From Bacteroidales bacterium (GTDB taxonomy: Bacteria; Bacteroidota; Bacteroidia; Bacteroidales; UBA3824): a DNA stretch of 64,000 bases. How positions within the stretch are numbered: position 1 is the first letter of the stretch; each line of letters starts with the position of its first letter. Below are positions 32,985-41,777 of the stretch, in pieces. The notes under the pieces were generated by a model that worked only from the letters and a program-made list of their open reading frames with translations, was not told the origin of the DNA and did no database searches. The position numbers were made by a program, and so were the translations under genes. Location: the NCBI GenBank assembly GCA_017417315.1, contig JAFPZK010000084.1:1-64000 (forward strand). Reading direction: 5' to 3'.

Positions 32985-34016
32985 TTATGCGCTAAATTTT
33001 TTCATCACCTCAAACAGCAAATCGTTTTGTTCGGGTGTGCCGACGGTTATCCTTATGCAGTTTTGACATTTCGGCATCGAATGTCTTGAACGCAAAATTA
33101 TGCCGTTTTTCAAGACAAACTCCTGCAACTCTTTGTGTTTTGCGGTTTTTATCATAAAGAAATTTGCGTCTGACGGATATATCTTTTCAATATACGGCAG
33201 CGTTGAAAGATTTTTCATAAGTCTTTCGCGCTCCGAAACAAGAAGTTTTACCGTCTTTTCAAAACCGTCCAAATCCAACATCTTCTCATTCAAGGACTTC
33301 TGAGTAAAACCGTCCATGTTGTACGGCATTTTCACTTTGTTGATGATTGCCGCCAACTCTTTCGACATATAACCCACGCCCGCACGCAGCGAAGCCAAGC
33401 CCCAAGCCTTTGAAAACGTTTGAATGACAACCAAATTGTCATAATCCTTCAAATATTTTATGCAACTTTCTTCTTCCGCAAAATCGTTGTAAGCCTCGTC
33501 AACAACCACCAAACCGTTAAAACTTTTCAACAACGTCAAAATTTTATCCGTCTTGAAGGCTTTACCCGTCGGATTGTTAGGCGAACAAATAATCATCATT
33601 TTTGAATTTTCGTCCGCCTTGTCCAAAAGCCACTGAGGGTTAAAATCAAAATTGTCGTCAAGCAAAACTTCCCTAAATTCAACGTCGTTCAAACACGCCA
33701 AAGTGTAGTACATACCGTAACTCGGTGCAAGTGATAACACGTTGTCTTTCTTCGGGTTACAACTTACTCTATACAAAAGATCTAAAACCTCGTCGCTGCC
33801 GTTGCCCATGACCATATTCTGAATTTCAACGCCTTTTATTTTTGACAAAAGCGTTTTCGGGTCTATTTGCAACGGGTCGGGATAACGGTTCCAGTTTCCA
33901 TAAGGGTTTTCGTTAGCATCGAGAAAAATATAATCGCCTTTGGCAACCAAATCCCGCGCCGCAGAATACGCCTCCATATCCCAAATATTTTTTCTTACAA
34001 ATTTTTCTAAATTCAT
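32985..34016 (-). CDS. hisC: Histidinol-phosphate aminotransferase
   Basis: PLP enzyme converting imidazole acetol phosphate to L-histidinol phosphate. The 343-residue fold-type I protein shows DANENPYGNWNRYPDP near the N terminus, CSPNNPTGKA (PLP-contacting), VVVDEAYNDF and the Schiff-base lysine in TFSKAWGLASLRAG. The C-terminal substrate Arg segment CIRITVGTPEQND is present. Gene order hisG-hisD-hisC on the minus strand fits a his operon, but a 233-base gap with GC-rich palindromes separates hisC from hisD and an island of opposite-strand genes separates it from hisB. Confidence 0.95.
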   Translation of the reverse strand: MNLEKFVRKNIWDMEAYSAARDLVAKGDYIFLDANENPYGNWNRYPDPLQIDPKTLLSKIKGVEIQNMVMGNGSDEVLDLLYRVSCNPKKDNVLSLAPSYGMYYTLACLNDVEFREVLLDDNFDFNPQWLLDKADENSKMMIICSPNNPTGKAFKTDKILTLLKSFNGLVVVDEAYNDFAEEESCIKYLKDYDNLVVIQTFSKAWGLASLRAGVGYMSKELAAIINKVKMPYNMDGFTQKSLNEKMLDLDGFEKTVKLLVSERERLMKNLSTLPYIEKIYPSDANFFMIKTAKHKELQEFVLKNGIILRSRHSMPKCQNCIRITVGTPEQNDLLFEVMKKFSA

Positions 34017-34033
34017 GATTTTTAATTATTATA

Positions 34034-34078
34034 CCGGGGGTTTACACCCCCGGCTAACCTATGTCGCCCTTTCAGGGC
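34034..34078. repeat. REP-like pair of GC-rich palindromes
   Basis: CCGGGGGT (34034-34041) and ACCCCCGG (34046-34053) form an eight-base stem with loop TTAC. GCCCT (34066-34070) and AGGGC (34074-34078) form a second with loop TTC. The spacer reads CTAACCTATGTC. This layout and the strong GC content against an AT-rich background resemble dispersed REP-type elements. Only one copy is seen in the window, so the repeat status is inferred from resemblance to elements known elsewhere. Confidence 0.5.
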
Positions 34079-34103
34079 TTAATTTGCAGTCAGTACTCCC
34101 AAA

Positions 34104-34262
34104 TTATTCATCAAACCACTTTCGCAAATTTTCAGGAATTATCGGAATCCGATTGCAGAACCTTGAATAATCTTCTTTTGTTAAATCTGGAAAATCATCA
34201 TCCGTAAGCGGCTCGCAATCTGCAAGTTCTTTTTCCAATTCCTCGTCCGTTAAACCTCGTGA
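34104..34262 (-). other. Short open frame between hisD and hisC, possible remnant of an antitoxin-like gene
   Basis: On the minus strand the frame reads LTDEELEKELADCEPLTDD, then DFPDLTKEDYSRF, then IPIIPENLRKWFDE and a stop at 34104-34106. The composition (acidic, then a basic/proline end) looks like real protein and faintly like the C-terminal part of BrnA-type antitoxins. It has no ATG; the only candidate start is TTG at 34238, and the frame runs open into the 3' end of hisD. Either a decayed gene or a small protein read by coupling from hisD. Low confidence. Confidence 0.3.
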
Positions 34263-35560
34263 ATGATATTTCCTACGCCGTTTTTTTTTAACCTCACCGT
34301 AACTGCGTTTTTGTGGGCAAACAAATCCTCGGCGGCTGCCATGGTTTCTATTGCATTGCCAATATTAAAAATACCTTCTTCGCTGATGGTTTGAAATGTG
34401 ATTTTCTTCATAAAAGAATCCATATTCAAGCCCGAATAAGCATTTGCTGCACGGCAAGTCGGCAAAGTGTGGTTTGTTCCCGAAGCATAATCGCCCGCAC
34501 TCTCGCAAGCATATTTTCCGATAAAAACGCTACCGGCATTCACCACATTTTCAGAGAGTTGCAAAGCATTATCCGTGTTAATAACCAAATGCTCGGGTGC
34601 CCAAAGATTCGTCAATTTCACCGCCTCAAAACCGTCCTTCGTCAAAACGGCAAAACTGTTTTCAAAACTTTTTTTCGCAGACTCTTTTCTCGGTAACAAT
34701 TCCAACTGACGTTCTGCCTCAGCAATAATTTCCGTCATTTTGTCTTTTGAACTGACAAAAAGTCCGACCTGAGAATCACTGCCGTGTTCGCACTGACTAA
34801 GCAAATCTGCCGCAGCATAAACCGCGTTTGTGTTTTCATCGGCAATAACAGCCAACTCACTCGGTCCGGCAGGCATATCAATAGCCGTTTCTGACGAACT
34901 TACAAGTTGTTTTGCGACAGTTACAAAACGGTTTCCCGGTCCGAAAATTTTATAAACTTTCGGAACACTTTCCGTGCCGTAAGCCATTGCCGCAATAGCC
35001 TGAGCCCCACCGATTTTAAACACTTTCGTAACGCCCAAAAGTTTCGCGCAATACAGCACAACACTGTTAATGCTGCCTCCGCTTCTTGGCGGCGAACATA
35101 ATACAATCTCCTTACAACCGGCTAACTTCGCAGGAATCGCCAACATCAAAACCGTTGAAAACAGCGGCGCATTACCGCCCGGAATATAAATGCCGACTTT
35201 TTCGATTCCGACCGCTTTTTGCCAACAAACAACACCTTTTGAAGTCTCAACCTTTTTAATTTCGGTTTGAAGTTGCGCCTTATGAAATTTTTCGATGTTA
35301 TTTTTAGCAATGTTGATTGCGGCTTTAAGGTCTTCGGAAACTTCTTTTTCCGCTTTTTTAAACTCGTCGTCACTGACCAAAAAATCTTCGGGACATGAGC
35401 CGTCAAATTTCAGAGTTAATTCTCTTAACGCCTTGTCGCCCTGATTTTTAACCTGTTCTAAAACGCCTTTGACAATCGGTTCGATTTCAGAGGTTTTGGA
35501 AGCAGGACGGGAAGATTTTTTCAAAAAATCAAACTCGTCAGTATAATTTATCACAAACAT
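34250..35560 (-). CDS. hisD: Histidinol dehydrogenase
   Basis: Zinc- and NAD-dependent enzyme for the last two oxidation steps of histidine synthesis. The 436-residue protein shows YIPGGNAPLFSTVLM (the family YxPGG motif), GGAQAIAAMAYGTESVPKVYKIFGPGN, IDMPAGPSELAVIAD, LLSQCEHGSDSQ (zinc ligands Q/H) and NHTLPT. All are present and in order. It starts one base after the hisG stop codon, so the two are coupled. Identity is secure. Confidence 0.96.
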   Translation of the reverse strand: MFVINYTDEFDFLKKSSRPASKTSEIEPIVKGVLEQVKNQGDKALRELTLKFDGSCPEDFLVSDDEFKKAEKEVSEDLKAAINIAKNNIEKFHKAQLQTEIKKVETSKGVVCWQKAVGIEKVGIYIPGGNAPLFSTVLMLAIPAKLAGCKEIVLCSPPRSGGSINSVVLYCAKLLGVTKVFKIGGAQAIAAMAYGTESVPKVYKIFGPGNRFVTVAKQLVSSSETAIDMPAGPSELAVIADENTNAVYAAADLLSQCEHGSDSQVGLFVSSKDKMTEIIAEAERQLELLPRKESAKKSFENSFAVLTKDGFEAVKLTNLWAPEHLVINTDNALQLSENVVNAGSVFIGKYACESAGDYASGTNHTLPTCRAANAYSGLNMDSFMKKITFQTISEEGIFNIGNAIETMAAAEDLFAHKNAVTVRLKKNGVGNIIHEV

Positions 35561-35561
35561 T

Positions 35562-36422
35562 TTACAAAATCATTTTTTCAATCGGAACAACCAAAATACC
35601 TTGTGCGCCAGCGGCTCTGAGTTGATCGATAATGTCCCAAAACTTATTCTCCTCAACAACCGAATGAACCGAAACCCAACCGCTGTCAGCAAGAGGAAGA
35701 ACGGACGGAGATTTCATGCCCGGCAACAATTTTATGATGTCGTCAAGTTTGTCTTTCGGAGCATTCAACAAAATGTATTTGTTTGATTTTGCGGCTTTTA
35801 TCGCGTGAATACGGAACAAAAGTTTTTCCAAAATCTGCTCTTTTTCAGCGTTTAAATTCTCGTTTTTGATTAAAACCGCCTCAGAGTAAACCATTTTTTC
35901 CTTTTCAACAAGTCCGTTTGACAAAAGCGTACTGCCGGTTGAAACAATGTCAAAAATAGCGTCAGCCAAACCGATAACGGGACAAATTTCAACAGAGCCG
36001 TTAATTACGTGAATGTCAGCGTTTAAGTTGTTGTCTTGAAGAACTTTTTTCAAGATGTTAGGATAAGTGGTTGCGATTTTTTTGCCGTTGAACCATTCCA
36101 AACCCGTATACTGCGTATCTCTTGGAATTGCGAGCGAAAGTCTGCATTTTCCGAAGCCGAGTTTTTCTGCCGTAACAACTTTTTGACCCGACTCCCAAAT
36201 AACGTTTTCGCCGACGATTCCGGCATCAGCTACGCCGTCAGCAACGCACTGAGGAATATCGTCGTCCCTCAAATAAAGAATGTCAACGGGAAAATCCGAT
36301 GCAGAGGCAAACAAAAGCCTTGACGAATTGTTAGAGGCACTGATGCCCGCTTTTTCAAAAAGTTCTATCGACTTGTCGCTCAAACGACCCGATTTCTGAA
36401 TTGCTATTTTTAATCTTTCCAT
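35562..36422 (-). CDS. hisG: ATP phosphoribosyltransferase (long form)
   Basis: Condenses ATP with PRPP, the first and feedback-inhibited step of histidine synthesis. At 286 residues it is the long hexameric form, with its own C-terminal regulatory domain (about 210-286, LLPGMKSPSVLPLADSGWVSVHSVV), so no HisZ is needed. The catalytic part shows IAIQKSGRLS, ADAGIVGENV and the PRPP-binding IFDIVSTGSTLLSNGL. First gene of the minus-strand his cluster, with a promoter-like element 46 bases upstream and a divergent response-regulator gene. Confidence 0.95.
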   Translation of the reverse strand: MERLKIAIQKSGRLSDKSIELFEKAGISASNNSSRLLFASASDFPVDILYLRDDDIPQCVADGVADAGIVGENVIWESGQKVVTAEKLGFGKCRLSLAIPRDTQYTGLEWFNGKKIATTYPNILKKVLQDNNLNADIHVINGSVEICPVIGLADAIFDIVSTGSTLLSNGLVEKEKMVYSEAVLIKNENLNAEKEQILEKLLFRIHAIKAAKSNKYILLNAPKDKLDDIIKLLPGMKSPSVLPLADSGWVSVHSVVEENKFWDIIDQLRAAGAQGILVVPIEKMIL

Positions 36423-36468
36423 TTTTATATGTTATGCTTTATTAATTTTCTTCTAATTATAAAATTGT

Positions 36469-36497
36469 CAAAAATAAAAACTAATTTTCAAAACAAA
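36469..36497 (-). promoter_or_regulatory. Promoter of the hisG-hisD unit (minus strand)
   Basis: On the minus strand TATTTTTG (plus 36469-36476) stands 46 bases before hisG. A TTTG at plus 36494-36497 is a possible -33 box with 17-base spacing, shorter than usual. Confidence 0.45.
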
Positions 36498-36507
36498 AAA
36501 TTTTTTT

Positions 36508-36515
36508 TAATTTTG
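36508..36515 (+). promoter_or_regulatory. TAnnTTTG -7 element of the LytTR response regulator
   Basis: TAATTTTG lies 33 bases upstream of ATG 36549. It falls within an upstream extension of the frame (ATG 36429), which supports the later start. Confidence 0.45.
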
Positions 36516-36548
36516 AAGTCTAATTTTATAAAAAACATCGATAAAATT

Positions 36549-37292
36549 ATGGAACTCAATTGCATTGTTATAGACGATGAACCTCAGGCAGTAGAATTGA
36601 TAAAAAACTACATTTCAAGAACACCGTTTCTAAAATTCATTGCCGGATACACCGATAGTGTCGCTGCGGTTTCGGAAGTTTCAAAAAATCCGCCGGATAT
36701 TTTATTTTTGGATATTCAAATGCCCGATTTGGACGGTTTGGAGTTTTCGAAAATAGTGCAGGGAAAAACGAAAATAATTTTCACGACGGCATTCAAACAA
36801 TACGCTTTTGAAAGTTACGACGTAAGTGCAGCCGGATATTTATTGAAACCGGTAAGTTATTCAAAATTTTTGAAAGCAACTCAAACATGTCTCGAATGGT
36901 ACGAAATGAAAAATGCCGCCGCAACACCGCAAAACGCTGTCAACTCCGACAACGATATTTTTGTTAAAAGCGACGGAATGTTAGTAAGAATAAAGCCCGA
37001 AGACATCATTTTTGTCTGCGGGCTGAAAGATTACGTAAAATTTGTTTTTCAAGACGGACGAAAACCCGTAATTTCTCTAATGACCATGAAAGCCGTTGAA
37101 GAACAATTAGAAAACTACGGTTTTACCCGTGTCAACCGCTCGTATGTAGTAGCCGTCAACAAAATAAAATCCGTTGACAAAAACGACTGCATTTACATCG
37201 GAAACGAAATAATTCACGTTACCGAAATTTATAAAGACGTTTTTTACAACAAACTCCTAACAAGCGGACAAACTATTTTAACGGCAAAGTAA
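36549..37292 (+). CDS. LytTR-family response regulator
   Basis: A 247-residue two-domain regulator. Receiver domain about 1-120: CIVIDDEP acidic pair at 9-10, phosphoacceptor D55 in LFLDIQMPDLDG, and the conserved Lys in YLLKPVS. LytTR DNA-binding domain about 140-245: VKSDGMLVRIKPEDIIFVCGLKDYVKF ... FTRVNRSYVVAVNKI, the standard LytTR layout. These usually pair with LytS-type kinases (His_kinase domain), but none is adjacent. The gene converges on an NtrY-type kinase, and their 3' ends overlap by 20 bases. ATG 36549 is chosen because it begins the receiver domain. Confidence 0.9.
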   Translation: MELNCIVIDDEPQAVELIKNYISRTPFLKFIAGYTDSVAAVSEVSKNPPDILFLDIQMPDLDGLEFSKIVQGKTKIIFTTAFKQYAFESYDVSAAGYLLKPVSYSKFLKATQTCLEWYEMKNAAATPQNAVNSDNDIFVKSDGMLVRIKPEDIIFVCGLKDYVKFVFQDGRKPVISLMTMKAVEEQLENYGFTRVNRSYVVAVNKIKSVDKNDCIYIGNEIIHVTEIYKDVFYNKLLTSGQTILTAK

Positions 37293-40200
37293 CGATAAAG
37301 GTTGTGCCTTTTCCGACTTCCGACTCAAAGGTTATATCGCCTTTTGCGTTGATAATTATGTTTTTGACCATCGCAAGACCAAGACCCGAACCGCTGGATT
37401 TTGTCGTGAAACTCGGCGTGAAAAGTTTTCCGCGTATTTCGTCGGGAATACCGCAGCCGTTGTCAGAAATTTTAATAACGAGTTTTTCTCCTTTAATAAG
37501 GCTGACATGTATCTTTCCCTTTACGCCTTCGGGAATAGCCTGAGTCGCATTTTTTATCAAATTGATGAAAACCCTCGAAATCTGTTCCTTGTCGGCAACT
37601 ATCGTTATATCCTCATGTCCGCCGAGGTCTGAGGAAATGTCAATGTTTTCGATGTTGTTAAACAACTGAATAACATTGCTTAACGTCTCTACAACGTTGA
37701 ACGGATGTTCGTCAGGTTTCGGCATTTTGGCAAAATTGCTGAAACCCGTCGCAATAGACGACAAAGTGTCAATTTGCTGAATCAAAGTTCCCGAAACTTT
37801 TTCAAGTTTTTTGTCAAAGTCAGCATCGTTGTTCTCCTTACTGCGCATCAAAAACTGAATGGAAAGTTTCATAGGCGTTAACGGATTTTTAATCTCGTGG
37901 GCAATTTGTTTTGCCATTTCGCGCCATGCACTTTCTCGCTCGCCCTGAGCCAAAAGTTTAGCACTCTCTTCCAACTTTTGCGCCATATTATTATACTCGC
38001 TGACAAGTTGTCCTAACTCGTCTTTGCGGTTATATTCTATTTTTTCGTGCTGTTTGCCGAGTTCTATTTTCTCAAATTTATTTTGAATCATTTTTATCGG
38101 CTGAACAATTCTTTCTGAAATAATCACCGCCAAGACAACCGAAATCATCAACAAAAGAACATAAAAATTCACGATTGAAACAATCAGAGTTCCGAGTTCC
38201 TTTTGCAAAACTTCCGGCTTTGTAAAATACGGAAGATTAATATACGCTGTAAGTCTGTCAGAAGAATTATAAAACGGAATATACGCCGAAGCATAAGTCA
38301 TTTTTCCGATTTTCTCCTGCTGAATATAATTAGACTTGCTCTGAATCACAAATTCTTGCAACGCCTTAGCATTCATTCGCGAACTTATAAGCCCTTGCTT
38401 GAAAATTTCAGGACGCGAACTTGCTATCAACAATCCGTCCTCACCGTAAAGGTTGATGTCAATAAAAAATATGTGCGAAAGCGTTATCAAATATTCGTCC
38501 ATCGACGAATTGTAGTTAGGATCCCAATCCGTCTGAAATGCCGTCGTGTCAGCACAACTGCGTTGAAGTTCCATATACACGCTTTTAACCTTTTCGTCAA
38601 TGCTTTGCGTATTGTTTTCTCTGAAACGGTGAATGTTCATATAAACCGTTCCCGCACAAATAAAGGCTAACGAAAGCATAAGAATAAAGGTTACCGAAAC
38701 TATAAGTCTCGTTTTTATCTGATAACGGTAATCAGTGTTATGATTGACAAAAAGCCTTATCACCACAACCGACAACATCACCAAAATATAAATGATGAAC
38801 AAATACGCAAACTGCGTTACCGCTTCCAAAAACGAAAGTTGTTTTCTCGAAACCACCGTCGTAACATCTCCGCTACGATAAACGGTGTGAATATAGTCAG
38901 AAAATTCCGTAACGGCTATCGTATCGTTTTTGTCCTTAAACGCCGAAAGAAAAACCTCGTCAGAAAAATCGTACGGAAAACCGCCGTCCTGAGATATACG
39001 TCTGCCTTTACGATATTTTGCATGGTCAAAACCGCTCATTGCCGGCTTCTTTAAACCGTCTTCCACCAAAAGTTCGGGATAACCCAACTCCTGAGGCACG
39101 GATTTTTGTTCAAGCGTTATGCAGATAAAATACGTTTTGCCGTTAAGCGAATACCTGAAAGGCGCAAGATAATTAGCCGAACCGTCAGGCTTGTCAGCGT
39201 AATAAAAACCCGTTCCGTTGATTTCTACCGCAAGATTGTTGACCGTTTTGGCAAAATCACCTTCTATATCGCTGAATTGTCCGCCTAAGGGCAACTCTTC
39301 AACCGAAATACCGAGTTGATATTTACTCCAATAACCGTTAAAATACTGTCTCTGAATGTATTCACGAAGTTTTTTATTGCGAAGTTGACTGTCAGGTTTT
39401 ACAAGAAAATCCGTTACGACACCGTCCTTTGAAAGTTTGCCGGAAATATCCTCCAACAAAAGTTCTGCAATCATATCCCTTTCTTGTTCGGGCGAAGCGG
39501 CAAAATAACGACATTCCGACGAAAGTTTTTTCTCCGTTGTACCCGTTATCAGGACACACGAGAAAACAGCACTCAAAAACACCATAAAAATGTATCTGTA
39601 AACCACACCTTCCGCCTTACGGTAATGTGTCAAAGCAGCGGCTCCCGGTATCAAAACTAAATACAAAACCGCCGCACCTTTCTGAATATCAAGCAATAAC
39701 GAGACCGTCAAAAATAAAACCGCCGATACGCCTAAATAAACAATTATAGTCTTTTTTAAGTTTGTTATAACCGAATAATCAAAATACTGCGTAAGGCGCA
39801 TCGAGGTAAAAATAACCGTCCCGACAAGGATTATCATTATCAAAAGCCCCGAATAACTGAAAATGTCAAGCGAAATAATATCTGTCAGACGAAAAGAGAT
39901 ACGGCTCTCTCCTACTAACTGCTCCGCTGCATAATACAAATATCCGAAAACCGCAAAATACACAACCCCCGCAATAGAAAAAACCAAAAAAGGATTGTAT
40001 TTTTTTATTCTTTCACCTACGTTGACGTATTCTGCAAACTTAAACAAATAAACAGCCTCCGCCAAGACAAAAGTAACACTTATTATAAAGTCTCCGATAG
40101 TCTTGAAAAAAGCCGGTCCGGAAAAATACACGGGATCAAAAAAATCCAATGAATATATCGTGGACGGAAATCTGAATAACAACATCATTATCCAAAGCAA

Positions 40201-40962
40201 AACCGACCCCGAAATAAGACCGATTATTTTCCCTGAGTTTCCCTCTTTTTCCGAAAGAGAGTCAATTATGGTCATAAAATACAACAGCAGAAAAAACAGC
40301 GAAAGGAAAAATAAAATACCCGCTGCGTTAACATAACTGCCCTCAGAATCAGCCGCACTCGACGGTACAAGCGAGAAAATATATTTTCCTTCTTTGTCCC
40401 TGACTTCAAAACTATAACTAAGGGGAATCATCGAAATCAAAACCGTCGGCGAAAGATTAAACTCTCTGCGGCAGTCGTTTTGAAGATATTTGTTAGTGAT
40501 ATTGTATTTATGTTTTAAGAAAATAAGACCGACATATTTATATCTGCCGCTTTCAAGAGTGCGTACTTCGTACCAACCGTTGCTCGAATTTGCGATACGG
40601 TTGTTCAAAGCCGAGCCGATAAAAGTCTTTTCGGCAACGGCAATGTTGTCAGTCCAAAACCTCAAAGTGTCGTCTTTATAGACAAGCACCGTAAGACCTT
40701 GACTGTTAAGATCGTCAAAATCACAATCCAACACCATGACGGGACTTTCGTTTTGCAAAGCCTCCGCCTTCTCTATTCTCTCCTTAACGGACAGAAGGGT
40801 GCTGTCGAGTTTTTCCTCTAATTTATGCAAAACGGTCTCTACCTCCGAAGTGTCTATATCCATAGGTCCTGAGACCGACAGATAACTTTCGGATATTAAT
40901 GCGGCAACAAACAGCAATACCGCACAGATTAAAAACCGCGCATTTTTTAACTTCTCTTTCAC
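37273..40962 (-). CDS. Very large NtrY-like sensor histidine kinase with two extracytoplasmic regions
   Basis: A 1229-residue membrane kinase. Order: transmembrane segment about 10-30; first extracytoplasmic region to about 210; a cluster of about seven membrane segments (about 215-480); a second extracytoplasmic region to about 720; two more membrane segments; a third, Cache-like outer region (about 790-910); transmembrane segment; HAMP (about 945-1000); DHp with phosphoacceptor His in IAHEIKNPLTPMKLSIQFL; HATPase with N-box INLIKNATQAIPEG, GCGIPDE and GSGLGLAMVK. The IKNPLTP motif is that of NtrY-type kinases. No NtrX-type regulator is adjacent. Signal and partner unknown. Confidence 0.85.
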   Translation of the reverse strand: MKEKLKNARFLICAVLLFVAALISESYLSVSGPMDIDTSEVETVLHKLEEKLDSTLLSVKERIEKAEALQNESPVMVLDCDFDDLNSQGLTVLVYKDDTLRFWTDNIAVAEKTFIGSALNNRIANSSNGWYEVRTLESGRYKYVGLIFLKHKYNITNKYLQNDCRREFNLSPTVLISMIPLSYSFEVRDKEGKYIFSLVPSSAADSEGSYVNAAGILFFLSLFFLLLYFMTIIDSLSEKEGNSGKIIGLISGSVLLWIMMLLFRFPSTIYSLDFFDPVYFSGPAFFKTIGDFIISVTFVLAEAVYLFKFAEYVNVGERIKKYNPFLVFSIAGVVYFAVFGYLYYAAEQLVGESRISFRLTDIISLDIFSYSGLLIMIILVGTVIFTSMRLTQYFDYSVITNLKKTIIVYLGVSAVLFLTVSLLLDIQKGAAVLYLVLIPGAAALTHYRKAEGVVYRYIFMVFLSAVFSCVLITGTTEKKLSSECRYFAASPEQERDMIAELLLEDISGKLSKDGVVTDFLVKPDSQLRNKKLREYIQRQYFNGYWSKYQLGISVEELPLGGQFSDIEGDFAKTVNNLAVEINGTGFYYADKPDGSANYLAPFRYSLNGKTYFICITLEQKSVPQELGYPELLVEDGLKKPAMSGFDHAKYRKGRRISQDGGFPYDFSDEVFLSAFKDKNDTIAVTEFSDYIHTVYRSGDVTTVVSRKQLSFLEAVTQFAYLFIIYILVMLSVVVIRLFVNHNTDYRYQIKTRLIVSVTFILMLSLAFICAGTVYMNIHRFRENNTQSIDEKVKSVYMELQRSCADTTAFQTDWDPNYNSSMDEYLITLSHIFFIDINLYGEDGLLIASSRPEIFKQGLISSRMNAKALQEFVIQSKSNYIQQEKIGKMTYASAYIPFYNSSDRLTAYINLPYFTKPEVLQKELGTLIVSIVNFYVLLLMISVVLAVIISERIVQPIKMIQNKFEKIELGKQHEKIEYNRKDELGQLVSEYNNMAQKLEESAKLLAQGERESAWREMAKQIAHEIKNPLTPMKLSIQFLMRSKENNDADFDKKLEKVSGTLIQQIDTLSSIATGFSNFAKMPKPDEHPFNVVETLSNVIQLFNNIENIDISSDLGGHEDITIVADKEQISRVFINLIKNATQAIPEGVKGKIHVSLIKGEKLVIKISDNGCGIPDEIRGKLFTPSFTTKSSGSGLGLAMVKNIIINAKGDITFESEVGKGTTFIVTLPLK

Positions 40963-41097
40963 TTGTCGTTCCTTGTTTTTAAAAAAGGTTCGTAAATTCT
41001 TTTTATTACCTTCCTCACCTTTTAAAAAAGTTTTTTCCCTGAGTAGTTTTTCCTTTAAATAATTCCCAAATTCATTTTTTCACTTCTTTTTTTTTCC

Positions 41098-41571
41098 TTA
41101 TTCGTGATGATACGGCTCGCCGTGCATAATAGTAAAAGCACGGTACAACTGTTCCAAAAAGATTAATCTTACCATCTGGTGCGAAAAAGTCATTTTTGAA
41201 AGTGAAATTTTAAAATCCGCCGCCGCTGAAATTTTTTCGTCAAAACCATACGGTCCGCCGACCACAAAAGTAATATCTTTTGACGAATTAACCATCTTTT
41301 TTTCCAAAAAATCCGCAAATTCTTTTGAAGAAAATTCTTTTCCGTGTTCGTCAAGCAGAATATTGAAACTTCCGCCCTTAAAATACGGCTCCAAAAGTAC
41401 CGCTTCTGCGGCTTTTATTTGTGAAAAGGAAAGCGAAGACAAATTTTTTAAATCTTTCAAAACAACAAATTCGAAATTGACGTACTTTTTAACCCTTTTT
41501 TCGTATTCGCTGCACGAGTCAATTAAATATTTTTCTACGGTCTTTCCGACTACGACAAATTTAATTTTCAT
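41098..41571 (-). CDS. rlmH: 23S rRNA (pseudouridine1915-N3)-methyltransferase
   Basis: SPOUT-class methyltransferase of 157 residues that methylates the pseudouridine at 1915 in helix 69 of 23S rRNA. Diagnostic parts: N-terminal MKIKFVVVGKTVEKYL, ILLDEHGKEFSSKEFADFL, the SAM-binding VVGGPYGF, and the knot helix LSKMTFSHQMVRLIFLEQLYRAF, followed by a GEPYHHE end. All are standard. The gene precedes the large kinase on the minus strand with a 135-base gap. Confidence 0.95.
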   Translation of the reverse strand: MKIKFVVVGKTVEKYLIDSCSEYEKRVKKYVNFEFVVLKDLKNLSSLSFSQIKAAEAVLLEPYFKGGSFNILLDEHGKEFSSKEFADFLEKKMVNSSKDITFVVGGPYGFDEKISAAADFKISLSKMTFSHQMVRLIFLEQLYRAFTIMHGEPYHHE

Positions 41572-41748
41572 AATTTTAAGTATTCTTATTCAACCATAGA
41601 GTTAGTTTTACTGTGTTCCCACTAACAAAAAGCAAACAGCGTACCACAAATTTTAGAAAACACGTCAAGAAAAAATTTTTTTTACGGCATATTAACGTTA
41701 AGAAAAAGTAAACTTTCACTTTTTTAACAACCGTATTAATTTTTTTTA

Positions 41749-41756
41749 TAATTTTG
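41749..41756 (+). promoter_or_regulatory. TAnnTTTG -7 element of the polysaccharide export pair
   Basis: TAATTTTG followed by GCGCC, 21 bases before ATG 41778. It overlaps an upstream in-frame start at 41754, which is therefore rejected. Confidence 0.5.
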
Positions 41757-41777
41757 CGCCAAAATTTCATTGAAATA

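Noticed and set aside
36549..40962. LytTR regulator and kinase as a cognate two-component pair
   Set aside because: The genes converge and belong to families (LytTR and NtrY-type) that do not normally partner.
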